This document shows, piece after piece, positions 46,171-58,891 of a stretch of DNA of 64,000 bases. The stretch lies in NCBI GenBank assembly GCA_028710525.1, contig JAQTTY010000003.1:124001-188000 (forward strand). The letters are read 5' to 3'. The notes under the pieces were generated by a model. It was not told the DNA's origin. It saw only the letters and a program-made list of their open reading frames with translations, and did not search any database. The DNA is from Gallionella sp. (lineage in GTDB: Bacteria; Pseudomonadota; Gammaproteobacteria; Burkholderiales; Gallionellaceae). The number at the start of each line of letters is the position of its first letter. Within the stretch, counting starts at the first letter, position 1. The position numbers and the translations under genes were made by a program.

Positions 46171-46931
46171 TGTGCCAAATATAGCGCCAGTTGCTTGGCG
46201 ATATTATCGAGATCACGGGTGGATTGGCTGTGGGGTGCGTAAATGGACACAGGTTGCTGGAAAGCCAACGCTTCAGCAACCGCTTCATCGCTATGAATAA
46301 CGTTCTTAATGACCCGCTTACCCAAATGGCTGCGCACGACTTCGATGACATCCAGCCCCAAAGTATTCATGCCATCCACTTGATTGAAGAGATACAGACT
46401 TTGGAAATCAGGACGTTCAGCTTGCACTTCCGCCAACCAAGCCTCCATTGCGGGGATAGTGGCATAGGAACCCCCGTCGGCTAGCAGAACGGCAATCGCG
46501 AGGTCTGCGCAATTTGTAGCTTGACGAAGGTAGACGGAAGGACCGGGCGGCGTGTCTATTAATACCACGCGTTTCTCAGAGAGCCCTGCATGCAAAATTT
46601 GCTGGTAGACAAAGTCAGGCTGCTCTTCCAACAACGCCTCGAAGGCCTCACGTCCAGATTCGGTAACATCCCCATACGGCACGCAGTCCACGCCGTACTC
46701 ACTCTGATACATTACCTCGCGCCAACCTACACCTTGCACTGACTGCGATGACAATCCGGTGGTGACTGCGTTACTTTGTCCAAAGTGTAAACGCAGAGAA
46801 TTCTGCGGATCAAGGTCTATAACGCCGACGGCCCCCTGCCCTAACTGCTTCGCCAGTGCGGCGGCAATGTTGGCGGTGGCAGAGGTTTTGCCCACCCCGC
46901 CTTTCATGGAGATTACGGCGATTACGATCAT
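46167..46931 (-). CDS. bcsQ: cellulose synthesis ATPase BcsQ (WssA-like)
   Basis: 254 residues. MinD/ParA-type ATPase with deviant Walker A MKGGVGKTS (~9-17), VIDLDPQNSLRLHFG and LIDTPPGPS. BcsQ helps localise or assemble the synthase at the membrane and, in E. coli, pairs with BcsR and BcsE. It is coupled by ATGA to bcsP upstream and bcsA downstream. A second, diverged copy lies at 35183-35932. Confidence 0.95.
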   Translation of the reverse strand: MIVIAVISMKGGVGKTSATANIAAALAKQLGQGAVGVIDLDPQNSLRLHFGQSNAVTTGLSSQSVQGVGWREVMYQSEYGVDCVPYGDVTESGREAFEALLEEQPDFVYQQILHAGLSEKRVVLIDTPPGPSVYLRQATNCADLAIAVLLADGGSYATIPAMEAWLAEVQAERPDFQSLYLFNQVDGMNTLGLDVIEVVRSHLGKRVIKNVIHSDEAVAEALAFQQPVSIYAPHSQSTRDLDNIAKQLALYLAQ

Positions 46932-47518
46932 GGTCGGCCCAGACGACCCAACAGGCCTTTGCGCAACACCGGTGCAGCGGTCTCTTCAGTCTGCTGTCCT
47001 ATGCGCTTAAAGACGCTAGACAAAGCATCATCAGATTGGGCTTTGGACTTAGTACGAGCGTTCTGTTCGCCCGCAAAAGAAAACATTCCCTTGGGCTTAC
47101 CCTGCGCTGGTGGAGTGACCTCAGTTTGGCCCAACTTAGGCAACATGGTGTTGCGATTACCACGGCTAGTTGCAGCTTGCACTGGTGCTGCTACCGGCTG
47201 CGCCAAGCTAGGATTGGATTGCTTAGCCGCTAATTGCTGCTTGAGACTATTGGAAAGTTTATCGCCCAGACCGCCTGCCTGTTTGGTCGGCTTGCTCGCA
47301 CGTTGCGCATGTTGCTCAGGTGCTCGCCAGGATTGGGATTTTTCTGCTTTGGAGAGCAGCGGTGGCAATTCACGTTTATCTGGTTGCACAGAGGATAACA
47401 AAGGCCAGCGCGATTGTGCTTCACTCGCGTCGGCTTCTCTAGCTAATTCCTGAAACTCATTCGCATCTGCCCCGAAAGACCTGAATAGCTTCTTAATATC
47501 GTCGTTGTCTTTTTTCAT
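46928..47518 (-). CDS. bcsP: BcsP-type cellulose accessory protein with BcsR-like N-terminus
   Basis: 196 residues, no TM. The start DDIKKLFRSFGADANEFQEL and the following SRWPLL (~36-41) resemble BcsR, in which a KRWPLL motif ends the small regulator. The rest is Gln/Pro/Lys-rich and probably disordered, closing with a conserved-looking FKRIGQ and a basic LLGRLGRP end. BcsP proteins replace BcsR in many proteobacterial operons and may bind BcsQ. It lies 31 bases after bcsD and overlaps bcsQ by ATGA. Confidence 0.78.
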   Translation of the reverse strand: MKKDNDDIKKLFRSFGADANEFQELAREADASEAQSRWPLLSSVQPDKRELPPLLSKAEKSQSWRAPEQHAQRASKPTKQAGGLGDKLSNSLKQQLAAKQSNPSLAQPVAAPVQAATSRGNRNTMLPKLGQTEVTPPAQGKPKGMFSFAGEQNARTKSKAQSDDALSSVFKRIGQQTEETAAPVLRKGLLGRLGRP

Positions 47519-47549
47519 CGCCCTATCCCGTCAGTGAGCCCGGCCACGG

Positions 47550-48014
47550 TCATCGTCCTAACTCCAGACGCAAACTCATGGCAGTAGACTCCTCCATCAC
47601 TACACTGACATGCATATCGGCAGATGCACCTAATAACTTGAATACTTCATCGTAAAAACCTTCCAGCAGACCAACGCTCCACGCCAAAGAAGATTCTCCG
47701 AATGCCTCGGCCAAAGGGGCGGCCTGATGTGAAATTTCCACAACAGCAGAAGATTCGCTGATTTCCACCCATCCCCAATTTAATTGCATCCAGAACTCAT
47801 TGAGCGTCTCCTGCAATTCGCTCAAGGTAGAGATACCTTCACAGCGTGGAGCAATTTCCTCAGCAAACTTCTTTCCCGTATTAGAAAACAAGATACGCAA
47901 ATCTTCCACGCTCGCATGACGTTCGAGTTCTATAGAGAGCGAACGCAATATCGGCAACCATTGCAAACTGATCTGTTGCGTACGGAAATATTGCTCGAAA
48001 TTATCCTGTGACAT
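47550..48014 (-). CDS. bcsD: cellulose synthase subunit D
   Basis: 154 residues from the ATG at 48014, preferred over the ATG two codons earlier because AGGA lies six bases upstream. The region ETLNEFWMQLNWGWVEI (~70-90), the LFSNTGKKFAEEI stretch and the C-terminal SLAWSVGLLEGFYDEVF fit the BcsD family. BcsD forms a periplasmic or cytoplasmic ring in Komagataeibacter that helps order glucan chains into crystalline ribbons. It is first in the bcs operon; the 107-base gap to ligA has a weak promoter candidate. Confidence 0.82.
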   Translation of the reverse strand: MSQDNFEQYFRTQQISLQWLPILRSLSIELERHASVEDLRILFSNTGKKFAEEIAPRCEGISTLSELQETLNEFWMQLNWGWVEISESSAVVEISHQAAPLAEAFGESSLAWSVGLLEGFYDEVFKLLGASADMHVSVVMEESTAMSLRLELGR

Positions 48015-48082
48015 GTGCATTCCTAAAACGGGTTGGGCTGTGCCTACCGAGTTCAGCGCGGAGACAAATCCTGCAAACTGCG

Positions 48083-48113
48083 ATTATCAGGCTTATAACT
48101 CGTGATGATACAA
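48083..48113 (-). promoter_or_regulatory. weak promoter candidate before bcsD
   Basis: On the minus strand TTGTAT (48108-48113) and GATAAT (48083-48088) are separated by 19 bases, longer than ideal. It is the best pair seen in the short gap between the ligA stop and bcsD. Read-through from zipA-ligA is also possible, since no T-tailed hairpin is seen there. Confidence 0.25.
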
Positions 48114-48127
48114 CGGATTTATTACTT

Positions 48128-51234
<3,107 letters not shown>

Positions 51235-51275
51235 AACATATTTCCCGATTGCACTGCGTGAAGGAACGTGGGGCG

Positions 51276-51304
51276 ATTATCTCAAGGGGTAGGTCAAATG
51301 GCAA
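51276..51304 (-). promoter_or_regulatory. sigma-70-type promoter of zipA-ligA
   Basis: On the minus strand TTGCCA (51299-51304) and GATAAT (51276-51281) are separated by exactly 17 bases, each differing from consensus by one base. Transcription would start near 51270, about 35 bases before the zipA ATG. Confidence 0.6.
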
Positions 51305-51331
51305 AGCAATGCGCGAATTTCAACCATTCAA

Positions 51332-52378
51332 TTAGGCCAGCGGCAATTCACTATTACTCATACCTATGCTGGCAACTTCATCCAGCGCCTTAAGGAAGAT
51401 TGCTTGTTCATGCAATTTGGCCAATGCGACTGCATGCGGCATGCCGCGCATATGCGCGAGTCGTGCACGACTGGTAACCGGCATTTCCCAGCGCAGACCG
51501 GCCAGCAACTCATCGGCCGATTCCGGCTTGTTGCATACCAGCACCATGTCACAACCCGCATGCAGAGCCGCTTCAGCGCGCTGCACGATGTTGCCTGCCA
51601 CCGTTGCACCTTCCATGCTTAGATCATCACTGAAAATAACACCGTCGAAACTCAGTTGTCCGCGCAAGATATCCTTGAGCCAGACCGGTGAAAAACCTGC
51701 CGGCCTAGCATCCACCTTGGGATAAATCACGTGTGCAGGCATCACGGCAGTCAGTCCGTAGGAGATCATCTGGCGGAACGGGACGATGTCGGCCAACTCG
51801 ATATCGACGAACTCGCGTTCATCCACTGGGATGTCCAGATGCGAATCTGCTGTGACATAGCCATGACCGGGGAAATGTTTGCCCACGGTATGCATGCCAC
51901 CCTGCTTTAGTCCTTGCAACAGACTATGTGCTAATTCGGCAATGGCTTGCGGATCGGTATGGAAGGCGCGATCACCGATCACACTGCTTTGTCCGTAGTC
52001 CATGTCCAGTACAGGCGTGAAACTGAAGTCCACCCCACAACCGCGCAATTCAGCAGCCAACACATAACCAGCTTGTTGCGCTAAATGGCGTGCCTTCTGC
52101 GGATGGCTATCCCATATCTTGCCCAGCTCTCGCATAGCTGGGATACGAGTGAAACCTTCACGGAAGCGTTGTACGCGACCACCCTCGTGATCGACCGCGA
52201 TCAGCAACGGTGGTGTGCGCACTGCCTGTATCGCGGTGGTCAATTCGGTCAACTGCGCGGGCGACTCATAGTTGCGCTTGAACAGGATGACACCGCCAAC
52301 CATGGGATGACGCAGTCGTGCCTCATCCTCTGCCGTCAGACTCGTCCCCACCACATCCAGCATCACCGGACCCAACAT
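51332..52378 (-). CDS. nagZ: beta-N-acetylhexosaminidase NagZ (GH3)
   Basis: 348 residues. Cytoplasmic GH3 enzyme that removes GlcNAc from muropeptides in cell-wall recycling. Signatures: [13 protein letters not shown], the active-site loop [14 protein letters not shown] (NagZ His on a mobile loop) and the nucleophile in [10 protein letters not shown]. It has a good AGGAG ribosome site and starts eight bases after acpS. Last gene of the lepA-to-nagZ string. Confidence 0.96.
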   Translation of the reverse strand: MLGPVMLDVVGTSLTAEDEARLRHPMVGGVILFKRNYESPAQLTELTTAIQAVRTPPLLIAVDHEGGRVQRFREGFTRIPAMRELGKIWDSHPQKARHLAQQAGYVLAAELRGCGVDFSFTPVLDMDYGQSSVIGDRAFHTDPQAIAELAHSLLQGLKQGGMHTVGKHFPGHGYVTADSHLDIPVDEREFVDIELADIVPFRQMISYGLTAVMPAHVIYPKVDARPAGFSPVWLKDILRGQLSFDGVIFSDDLSMEGATVAGNIVQRAEAALHAGCDMVLVCNKPESADELLAGLRWEMPVTSRARLAHMRGMPHAVALAKLHEQAIFLKALDEVASIGMSNSELPLA

Positions 52379-52386
52379 AAGTACTC

Positions 52387-52767
52387 CTATCGTTTCTCTA
52401 ATACGACAAAGGCGACCACCATGTCGCGTTCATCGCTCAAACTCAGATGACATCCAGCTATACCCAAACCGGACAAATAGTCGCTGAGCACTTCATCAAA
52501 GCACAGCACGGGTTTACCTGCAGAATCGTGTTCGATGGTGATTCGGCGCAGGCTAACCGGATGACGCAAGCCGCTGCCTACGGCCTTGGAAAAGGCCTCC
52601 TTGGCAGCAAAGCGTTTGGCCAACATGCGTGCCGGATCGCTAACTAATGAGAACTCGGACAACTCAGCAGGGCTGAGTACGCGCTGAGCAAAACGCTCAC
52701 CGTGGCGCGCATACATATCCACGATACGCGCATATGCGACGATGTCCGTGCCTATGCCGTGGATCAT
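52387..52767 (-). CDS. acpS: holo-[acyl-carrier-protein] synthase
   Basis: 126 residues, normal for the family. Transfers phosphopantetheine from CoA to acyl carrier protein. Motifs [12 protein letters not shown] (start, Mg-binding Asp) and [16 protein letters not shown] (catalytic Glu) are present. Starts two bases after pdxJ. Confidence 0.97.
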   Translation of the reverse strand: MIHGIGTDIVAYARIVDMYARHGERFAQRVLSPAELSEFSLVSDPARMLAKRFAAKEAFSKAVGSGLRHPVSLRRITIEHDSAGKPVLCFDEVLSDYLSGLGIAGCHLSLSDERDMVVAFVVLEKR

Positions 52768-52769
52768 GG

Positions 52770-53486
52770 TTATCTGACCAGAAGTTGCTTCATCTTCGTG
52801 ATCGCCGCTTCCAACCCGATGAACAGCGCTTCAGAAACTATGGCGTGGCCGATATTGAGCTCAACCAGTTCCGGTATGGTTACGATGTCCTGCACATTGT
52901 GGTAATGCAAGCCGTGTCCTGCATTGACCTGCAGACCCTGCGCATGAGCGTGGGCACTCGCGACACGCAGACGCTGCAACTCATGCGCATGCTCGGGCAC
53001 GCTATCGGCTTCGGCATATTTTCCGGTATGTAATTCGATGACAGGTGCGCCAGCGCGCTGCGCCGCATCGATCTGTTTCTGGTCCGGATCGATGAATAAG
53101 GACACGCGTATGCCTGCTTCCGCGCAACGTTTGCATGCGGAACGTATGATGTCGAAATAACGCACCACATCTAAACCGCCCTCGGTGGTCAGCTCTTCGC
53201 GGCGCTCAGGTACCAGACACAGATCATGCGGCTTGGTGCGCAAGGCGATAGCGATCATCTCTTCAGTGACCGCGCTCTCTAGATTCATCCGCACCTGTAA
53301 CATCTCGCGCAAAGCGATGACGTCGTGATCCTGAATATGGCGGCGATCTTCGCGCAGATGCAGCGTGATGGCATCAACACCTGCCGACTCTGCCAACAAT
53401 GCCGCACGTATCACATTGGGATAGCGCGAACCGCGCACCTGACGCAAGGTCGCGACATGGTCGATGTTCAAGCCTAGTTTGATCAT
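52770..53486 (-). CDS. pdxJ: pyridoxine 5'-phosphate synthase
   Basis: 238 residues. Condenses 1-deoxyxylulose 5-phosphate with 3-amino-2-oxopropyl phosphate in vitamin B6 synthesis. Family stretches [32 protein letters not shown] and [11 protein letters not shown] are all seen. The ATG overlaps the recO stop (ATGA). Confidence 0.97.
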   Translation of the reverse strand: MIKLGLNIDHVATLRQVRGSRYPNVIRAALLAESAGVDAITLHLREDRRHIQDHDVIALREMLQVRMNLESAVTEEMIAIALRTKPHDLCLVPERREELTTEGGLDVVRYFDIIRSACKRCAEAGIRVSLFIDPDQKQIDAAQRAGAPVIELHTGKYAEADSVPEHAHELQRLRVASAHAHAQGLQVNAGHGLHYHNVQDIVTIPELVELNIGHAIVSEALFIGLEAAITKMKQLLVR

Positions 53487-54214
53487 ATCTTCTGTAACTC
53501 CTTAATCAATTCTCGGGTGTGCAATGCCTTACCACCCAGATGGTGGTTCAACAGCACCCGCATCAGTTGTTTGCTCTGCTGCGCAGTCTGCGCATCACGG
53601 TAGTCATCGGCCGCCATATCCAGCAGGGTCTTGCCCGACACAGGCACCCCAGCGCGTGCATCACCGTCATCCAATACCGGGCCATGATCCAAGGCATAGC
53701 GGTATGCGGCATCGAGGCGCAGCGGGACAGCATTGCCAGCCTCATGCTCCAGCACCAGCGCATAGCCTAGTTCCTGCAGCAGATGCTTCTCGAAACAGCG
53801 CAAGGTGGCAGCATGGTCAGTCTCATGCGCCAAGCGATACAGCGTGGCGCGGTAGTAATCGAACAACTGCTCATGCGCATCATCGCGTGCCAGCATATTG
53901 ATCATCAACTCATTGAGATAGAAACCGCACATCAACGCCGTACCCTGCAGATAGGGCTGACCACCCTGCCATTGTGCACTGTGTAAGGTACGCACCTCAC
54001 CCTTGCCAAACCAACTCAATAGCACTGGTTGGAAATTCATCAGCAGCCCGCGCAGATTAGACTTAGGCCTACGTGCGCCACGTGCGACGATGGCTAAGCG
54101 CCCGTGACTACGGCTGAAGACATCCAGTATCAGACTGGTCTCGCGAAAAGGGTAGCTGTGCAGCACAAAAGCAATCTCGTCCTGCTGCTTGTTGTGCCGC
54201 GTGGCTGAGGTCAT
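53483..54214 (-). CDS. recO: DNA repair protein RecO
   Basis: 243 residues. N-terminal OB fold ([23 protein letters not shown], then [13 protein letters not shown]) and a helical C-terminal part. RecO works with RecR to load RecA on SSB-coated DNA. Overlaps era and pdxJ by ATGA on both sides. Confidence 0.94.
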   Translation of the reverse strand: MTSATRHNKQQDEIAFVLHSYPFRETSLILDVFSRSHGRLAIVARGARRPKSNLRGLLMNFQPVLLSWFGKGEVRTLHSAQWQGGQPYLQGTALMCGFYLNELMINMLARDDAHEQLFDYYRATLYRLAHETDHAATLRCFEKHLLQELGYALVLEHEAGNAVPLRLDAAYRYALDHGPVLDDGDARAGVPVSGKTLLDMAADDYRDAQTAQQSKQLMRVLLNHHLGGKALHTRELIKELQKI

Positions 54215-55119
54215 TCGTAACCCAAGGTCCGCAACACACGCGCATCATCCGCCCAACCGCTACGGACTTTGACGAACACTTCTAGGAACACCTTGCCATC
54301 GAACAACTTTTCCATATCCAAACGAGCTTGAGTAGCGATCTCCTTGAGTTTCTCGCCCTTACTACCGATCAACATGGCCTTGTGCACTTCCTTATCGACG
54401 AGGATAGCCGCGCTGATACGGCGCAACTTACCTTCCATCTTGAACTGCTCGATGATCACGCTGACCGAGTACGGCAGTTCGTCACCGGTAAATCGGAACA
54501 CTTTCTCGCGCAACATCTCAGCAGCGAGGAACTTCTCAGTGCGATCGGTGATGTCATCTGCAGCGTAGATCATCTCGCTCTCGGGTAGGAAGCGACGCAA
54601 GGACTGCTTCAACTCTTCCAGACGTATGCTCTTCTTGGCGCTCACAGGTACGATTTCGGCGAACTTAAATTCCTTCGCTACACGCTCAGCAAAACTGAAC
54701 AACTGCCCCTTGTCTTCCACTTCATCAATCTTGTTGATGATAAGCAGCACAGGAATATTATCAGGCAAGAGCTTGAGCACTTCTTGATCGCGCTCGTCAA
54801 AACGCAAAGCTTCGAGCACATACATGACCACCTGCACATCGCGCAGACTGCTAGTGACCACACGATTCATACCGCGATTGAGCGCGTTCAGATGTTTGGT
54901 CTGGAAACCAGGCGTATCGACGAATACGAACTGTGAATGCTCGTCGGTATAAATGCCGTGGATGCGATGTCTGGTGGTCTGCGCCTTGCGCGAGGTGATG
55001 CTGATCTTTTGTCCAATCAGATGGTTGAGCAAGGTGGACTTGCCTACATTAGGGCGCCCCACGATGGCGACGTAGCCACTGCGAAAGGATGTGTCTGCTA
55101 CGTTATTTTCTTCGGTCAT
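54211..55119 (-). CDS. era: GTPase Era
   Basis: 302 residues from the ATG at 55119 (GGA seven bases upstream, one base after the rnc stop). G1 [10 protein letters not shown]3 DTPGF, G4 NKID and G5 VSAKK, then a KH domain with [16 protein letters not shown]. Era binds the 3' end of 16S rRNA and assists 30S maturation. The rnc-era-recO order is conserved. Confidence 0.97.
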   Translation of the reverse strand: MTEENNVADTSFRSGYVAIVGRPNVGKSTLLNHLIGQKISITSRKAQTTRHRIHGIYTDEHSQFVFVDTPGFQTKHLNALNRGMNRVVTSSLRDVQVVMYVLEALRFDERDQEVLKLLPDNIPVLLIINKIDEVEDKGQLFSFAERVAKEFKFAEIVPVSAKKSIRLEELKQSLRRFLPESEMIYAADDITDRTEKFLAAEMLREKVFRFTGDELPYSVSVIIEQFKMEGKLRRISAAILVDKEVHKAMLIGSKGEKLKEIATQARLDMEKLFDGKVFLEVFVKVRSGWADDARVLRTLGYE

Positions 55120-55120
55120 A

Positions 55121-55804
55121 CTATTTTCCAATCAATTGATATGCTGCCAGCGCGGCTTGTTGTTCGGCGTTACGGCGGCTGCCACCCTCGCCTCGTGTGG
55201 ATATATTGAGTGCAGGAATGGCACACTCCACCTGAAAGATCTGCTCGTGCGCCACGCCGCGTATCTCCAGTACGGTGTAGTTGGGTAAGGCTATATATTT
55301 ACTCTGCAAGAATTCCTGTAACAGGGTCTTGGCATCCTTACCCAGGGTCTTAATGTCCACCTGCGCCAAATAAGGTAAATAGAAATGCAACACTACTTGT
55401 TCCGCCGCTTCGAAGCCACCATCCAGAAACACTGCACCAAATATTGCTTCCATAGCATCAGCTAGGATGGAAGGACGACGATGGCCCGCACTCTTGCGTT
55501 CTCCGTCACCCAACTTGAGGTGACGCCCCAAGTCTAAGCGCTGCGCCAAGACCACTAGGGTCTCTTCTTTGACCAGATTGGATCGTAATCGAGACAGCTC
55601 GCCTTCGGTGAGCTGAGGGAATGCAGAACACAGATGATGCGCTATGGCACAACCCAACACGCTATCTCCTAGAAACTCCAAACGCTCGTAGTGATCGGCA
55701 GCATAACTGCGATGGGTGAGCGCACGTTGCAACAACTGGGGTTGTTTGAAACGGTAGCCCAATTGCACGTGTAGTGCTTCCACGCTTGTCACTGGGGTAT
55801 TCAA
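55121..55804 (-). CDS. rnc: ribonuclease III
   Basis: 227 residues. RNase III domain with [12 protein letters not shown] (signature, catalytic acids) and [18 protein letters not shown]-terminal double-strand RNA-binding domain (~155-225, [11 protein letters not shown] and [15 protein letters not shown]). Cuts rRNA precursors and other double-stranded RNA. The start used is a TTG six bases after the DUF4845 stop; a GTG a few codons later is possible. No strong ribosome site is seen, so translation may rely on coupling. Confidence 0.95.
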   Translation of the reverse strand: MNTPVTSVEALHVQLGYRFKQPQLLQRALTHRSYAADHYERLEFLGDSVLGCAIAHHLCSAFPQLTEGELSRLRSNLVKEETLVVLAQRLDLGRHLKLGDGERKSAGHRRPSILADAMEAIFGAVFLDGGFEAAEQVVLHFYLPYLAQVDIKTLGKDAKTLLQEFLQSKYIALPNYTVLEIRGVAHEQIFQVECAIPALNISTRGEGGSRRNAEQQAALAAYQLIGK

Positions 55805-55810
55805 AGAGAA

Positions 55811-56182
55811 CTACTTACCTGCACTCGAAGGTTGGAATTCAATTAGCAGGCTGACATTTCCACCCACTTTCACCTTGACCGGGTAACTGGCACTCAATAT
55901 GGGTCGTCCATCTTGTCCTTTATCTACTTCAATGTCGCTGGATCTAATAGCATCTATCCCTTCGACCGAAGCACGCCTATCGAACGATAGGAGCAGATCA
56001 TGCATATTCGCACCCTGCATCGTGGCATCGTGAGATATTTCCTCGAACACATGCTGGATCTTTGCATTCTCGATATAAGCCGGCACCAGCTTAAATCCGA
56101 ACAGTACTACCACTATTAGCAGGAAGGCGAGAACGATAAACCCACTAAATGAAACTCCCGCTTGCTGTTTAGGCATACTCAT
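55811..56182 (-). CDS. DUF4845 family membrane protein
   Basis: 123 residues. One N-terminal TM helix (~12-33) and a periplasmic part that includes KLVPAYIENAKIQHVFEEI. It is the DUF4845 protein commonly found between lepB and rnc in betaproteobacteria; function unknown. AGGGG six bases before the ATG supports the start. Confidence 0.85.
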   Translation of the reverse strand: MSMPKQQAGVSFSGFIVLAFLLIVVVLFGFKLVPAYIENAKIQHVFEEISHDATMQGANMHDLLLSFDRRASVEGIDAIRSSDIEVDKGQDGRPILSASYPVKVKVGGNVSLLIEFQPSSAGK

Positions 56183-56196
56183 GATGATCCCCTTGG

Positions 56197-57000
56197 TTAA
56201 TTGATCGACAAACCTACACGTTTCAAATCTGAGAAGTTCATCCAGATAAAGAAAGCCTTACCGACAATCTGATTATCCGGCACAAACCCCCAGTAACGAC
56301 TATCGCGACTATTATCACGATTGTCGCCCATCATAAAATATTGGCCTGCTGGCACCCTGCAGGTAAAACGTTTTTCTTGGTACTCACAATTCTCACGACC
56401 TTTAAAATCAGCGACTGATCCCAGATGAGCATTGGGCATATCAGGATTGATCAGCACGTCATGTGTATGCTCGCCCAATACCTCGCTGCGCCTTTCTGTA
56501 TGCACGAAATTTAAGCCGCTCTCTACATAGTTATACTCGCCTTCAGCGTTCTGCTTCTGCTCGACATCGTTGATATACAGATGCTTTTCTCTATATTCAA
56601 CACGATCACCCGGCACGCCAACTACGCGTTTAATATAGTCTACTGAAGGATTTTCCGGATAGTGAAACACCATCACATCGCCACGTTGCGGGTCACCCAG
56701 TTGCACGAGCTTCTGATTGATTATAGGCAGGCGTACACCGTAGGTGAATTTATTCACTAGGATGAAGTCGCCCACCTGCAGGGTCGGAATCATGGAACCT
56801 GAAGGTATCTTGAAAGGCTCGAATAGAAACGAGCGTATGCAGAACACCAGCAAGATGACGGGAAAGAAACTCTTGGCGTACTCGACCCACCAAGGTTCCA
56901 CTTCCCCTGTGCTGCGCTTTTTGGAGAGTGCCAAGATATCCAGCAACCAGATCGCTCCGGTGACCAGCATCAGCACAAACATGATCAATGCAAAATCCAT
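56197..57000 (-). CDS. lepB: signal peptidase I
   Basis: 267 residues. Two TM helices (~3-24 and ~42-60) and a periplasmic catalytic domain. Catalytic Ser69 in PSGSM and Lys124 in DYIKRVVGVPGDRV form the Ser/Lys dyad; GDNRDNSRDSRYWG is the conserved box E. Removes signal peptides of secreted proteins. It follows lepA by nine bases with AAGGAAG as ribosome site. Confidence 0.97.
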   Translation of the reverse strand: MDFALIMFVLMLVTGAIWLLDILALSKKRSTGEVEPWWVEYAKSFFPVILLVFCIRSFLFEPFKIPSGSMIPTLQVGDFILVNKFTYGVRLPIINQKLVQLGDPQRGDVMVFHYPENPSVDYIKRVVGVPGDRVEYREKHLYINDVEQKQNAEGEYNYVESGLNFVHTERRSEVLGEHTHDVLINPDMPNAHLGSVADFKGRENCEYQEKRFTCRVPAGQYFMMGDNRDNSRDSRYWGFVPDNQIVGKAFFIWMNFSDLKRVGLSIN

Positions 57001-57009
57001 ATTCTTCCT

Positions 57010-58800
57010 TTAACCGTCTACACGCAGGATAGCCAAGAAGGCTTCTTGCGGTATCTCGACGTTACCCACTTGTTTCATTCGTTTCTTACCTGCCTTTTGT
57101 TTTTCCAGCAGTTTTTTCTTACGTGAGATGTCGCCGCCGTAACACTTGGCCAAGACATTCTTACGCATCGCCTTGACGTTCTCGCGCGCAATGATGTTGG
57201 CACCTATGGTGGCCTGTATCGCCACGTCATACATCTGGCGAGGGATCAATTCGCGCATCTTGGCCGCAACTTCGCGACCACGATATTGACTGTTGGCTCG
57301 ATGCACGATAACTGCTAGCGCATCGACCTTATCTCCGTTGATCAGCATATCGACCTTGACCACATCCGCAGATCGATACTCTTTGAACTCATAATCCATC
57401 GAAGCGTAACCGCGCGAGTTCGATTTCAACTTATCAAAGAAATCCATAACGATCTCAGCCATGGGCATCTCATAGACCAGATTGACTTGCTTGCCGTGAT
57501 AACTGATATTGATTTGGTTACCACGCTTCTGCGTACACAAGGTGATCACCGCACCCACATACTCGTTGGGCATATACAGGTTCACAGTGACGATAGGCTC
57601 ACGTATTTCCTGTATCTTGGCAGGATCCGGCATCTTGGACGGGTTATCCACCATCACCACAGATCCGTCGCGCAACTCCACTTCGTAGATTACGGTAGGA
57701 GCCGTGGTAATCAAGTCCATGTCGAACTCACGTTCCAAGCGCTCCTGCACGATCTCCATATGCAACAAGCCCAAGAAACCGCAGCGGAAACCGAATCCCA
57801 GTGCCTGAGATACCTCCGGCTCGAAGCGCAAAGCAGCATCGTTCAACTTGAGCTTTTCCAAAGAGTCACGCAGTGCCTCATATTGATTGGACTCAACAGG
57901 GAACAAGCCTGCAAACACCTGAGGTTGCACCTCTTTGAAACCAGGTAAAGCCTGTGCCGCTGGACGAGCAATATGAGTGATAGTGTCACCGACGCGTGCG
58001 TCCTTGAGATCCTTGATGCCAGCGATGATGAAACCTACCTGCCCTGCACTCAAGGTATCTCTGTCTTGCGCCTTGGGCGTGAACACACCGATATGCTCGG
58101 TCAGATGCTGTGCGCCGGTGGCCATGAACAATATCTTTTCCTTGGGTCTAAGCGTGCCGTTCTTGACGCGTACCAACATCACCACGCCAACATAATTGTC
58201 AAACCAAGAATCAACAATCAACGCTTGTAACGGCGCATCAACATCACCCACGGGCGGCGGCACTTTAACTATCAACGCTTCCAATACGTCTTGAACACCC
58301 AGTCCGGATTTTGCAGAACACAAGGTGGCATCATGAGCTTCTATGCCGATGACCTCCTCGATCTCTTCAATTGCGTTCTCTGGATTGGCCGAAGGCAGAT
58401 CGATCTTATTCAAGACCGGAACTACCTCCACACCCAGGTCCAAAGCGGTGTAGCAGTTCGCTACAGTCTGTGCTTCCACACCTTGTGAAGCATCTACGAC
58501 CAGTAACGCACCTTCGCACGCAGACAGGGAACGGGACACTTCATATGAAAAGTCCACGTGTCCGGGCGTATCGATGAGGTTGAGGTTATATATCTGGCCG
58601 TCTTTAGCTTTGTACAACAGTGCCGCTGTCTGAGCTTTGATTGTGATACCACGCTCACGCTCCAAATCCATGGAATCGAGTACCTGTGCTTCCATCTCGC
58701 GATCGGAAAGTCCACCGCACAATTGGATGATACGGTCGGCCAAAGTAGATTTACCGTGGTCGATATGGGCAATGATGGAAAAATTACGTATTAGCTGCAT
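57010..58800 (-). CDS. lepA: elongation factor 4 (LepA)
   Basis: 596 residues. Translation GTPase with G1 [10 protein letters not shown]2 [12 protein letters not shown]3 DTPGHVDF and G4 NKID, followed by domain II, EF-G-like domains and the LepA-specific C-terminal domain ending [14 protein letters not shown]. It acts on stalled or initiating ribosomes. Only 16 bases separate its ATG from the T-tract of the hairpin after mucD, so its own promoter must lie inside or before that hairpin, or it depends on read-through. Confidence 0.98.
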   Translation of the reverse strand: MQLIRNFSIIAHIDHGKSTLADRIIQLCGGLSDREMEAQVLDSMDLERERGITIKAQTAALLYKAKDGQIYNLNLIDTPGHVDFSYEVSRSLSACEGALLVVDASQGVEAQTVANCYTALDLGVEVVPVLNKIDLPSANPENAIEEIEEVIGIEAHDATLCSAKSGLGVQDVLEALIVKVPPPVGDVDAPLQALIVDSWFDNYVGVVMLVRVKNGTLRPKEKILFMATGAQHLTEHIGVFTPKAQDRDTLSAGQVGFIIAGIKDLKDARVGDTITHIARPAAQALPGFKEVQPQVFAGLFPVESNQYEALRDSLEKLKLNDAALRFEPEVSQALGFGFRCGFLGLLHMEIVQERLEREFDMDLITTAPTVIYEVELRDGSVVMVDNPSKMPDPAKIQEIREPIVTVNLYMPNEYVGAVITLCTQKRGNQINISYHGKQVNLVYEMPMAEIVMDFFDKLKSNSRGYASMDYEFKEYRSADVVKVDMLINGDKVDALAVIVHRANSQYRGREVAAKMRELIPRQMYDVAIQATIGANIIARENVKAMRKNVLAKCYGGDISRKKKLLEKQKAGKKRMKQVGNVEIPQEAFLAILRVDG

Positions 58801-58811
58801 GGGGTTCCAAA

Positions 58812-58874
58812 TAAAAATCCCGCCTTAATCCGGCGTTTTCGCAAAGCGCGAATTCTAGCCGAATTGGGCGGGAT
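58812..58874 (-). terminator. terminator after the rpoE-mucD operon
   Basis: On the minus strand ATCCCGCC pairs with GGCGGGAT (arms 58867-58874 and 58817-58824), with further pairing possible in the 42-base loop, and TTTTT follows (58812-58816). It lies 17 bases after the mucD stop and just before lepA. The long loop makes it weaker than a compact hairpin, and partial read-through into lepA is possible. Confidence 0.65.
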
Positions 58875-58891
58875 ACGTAGGACTGTTATGT

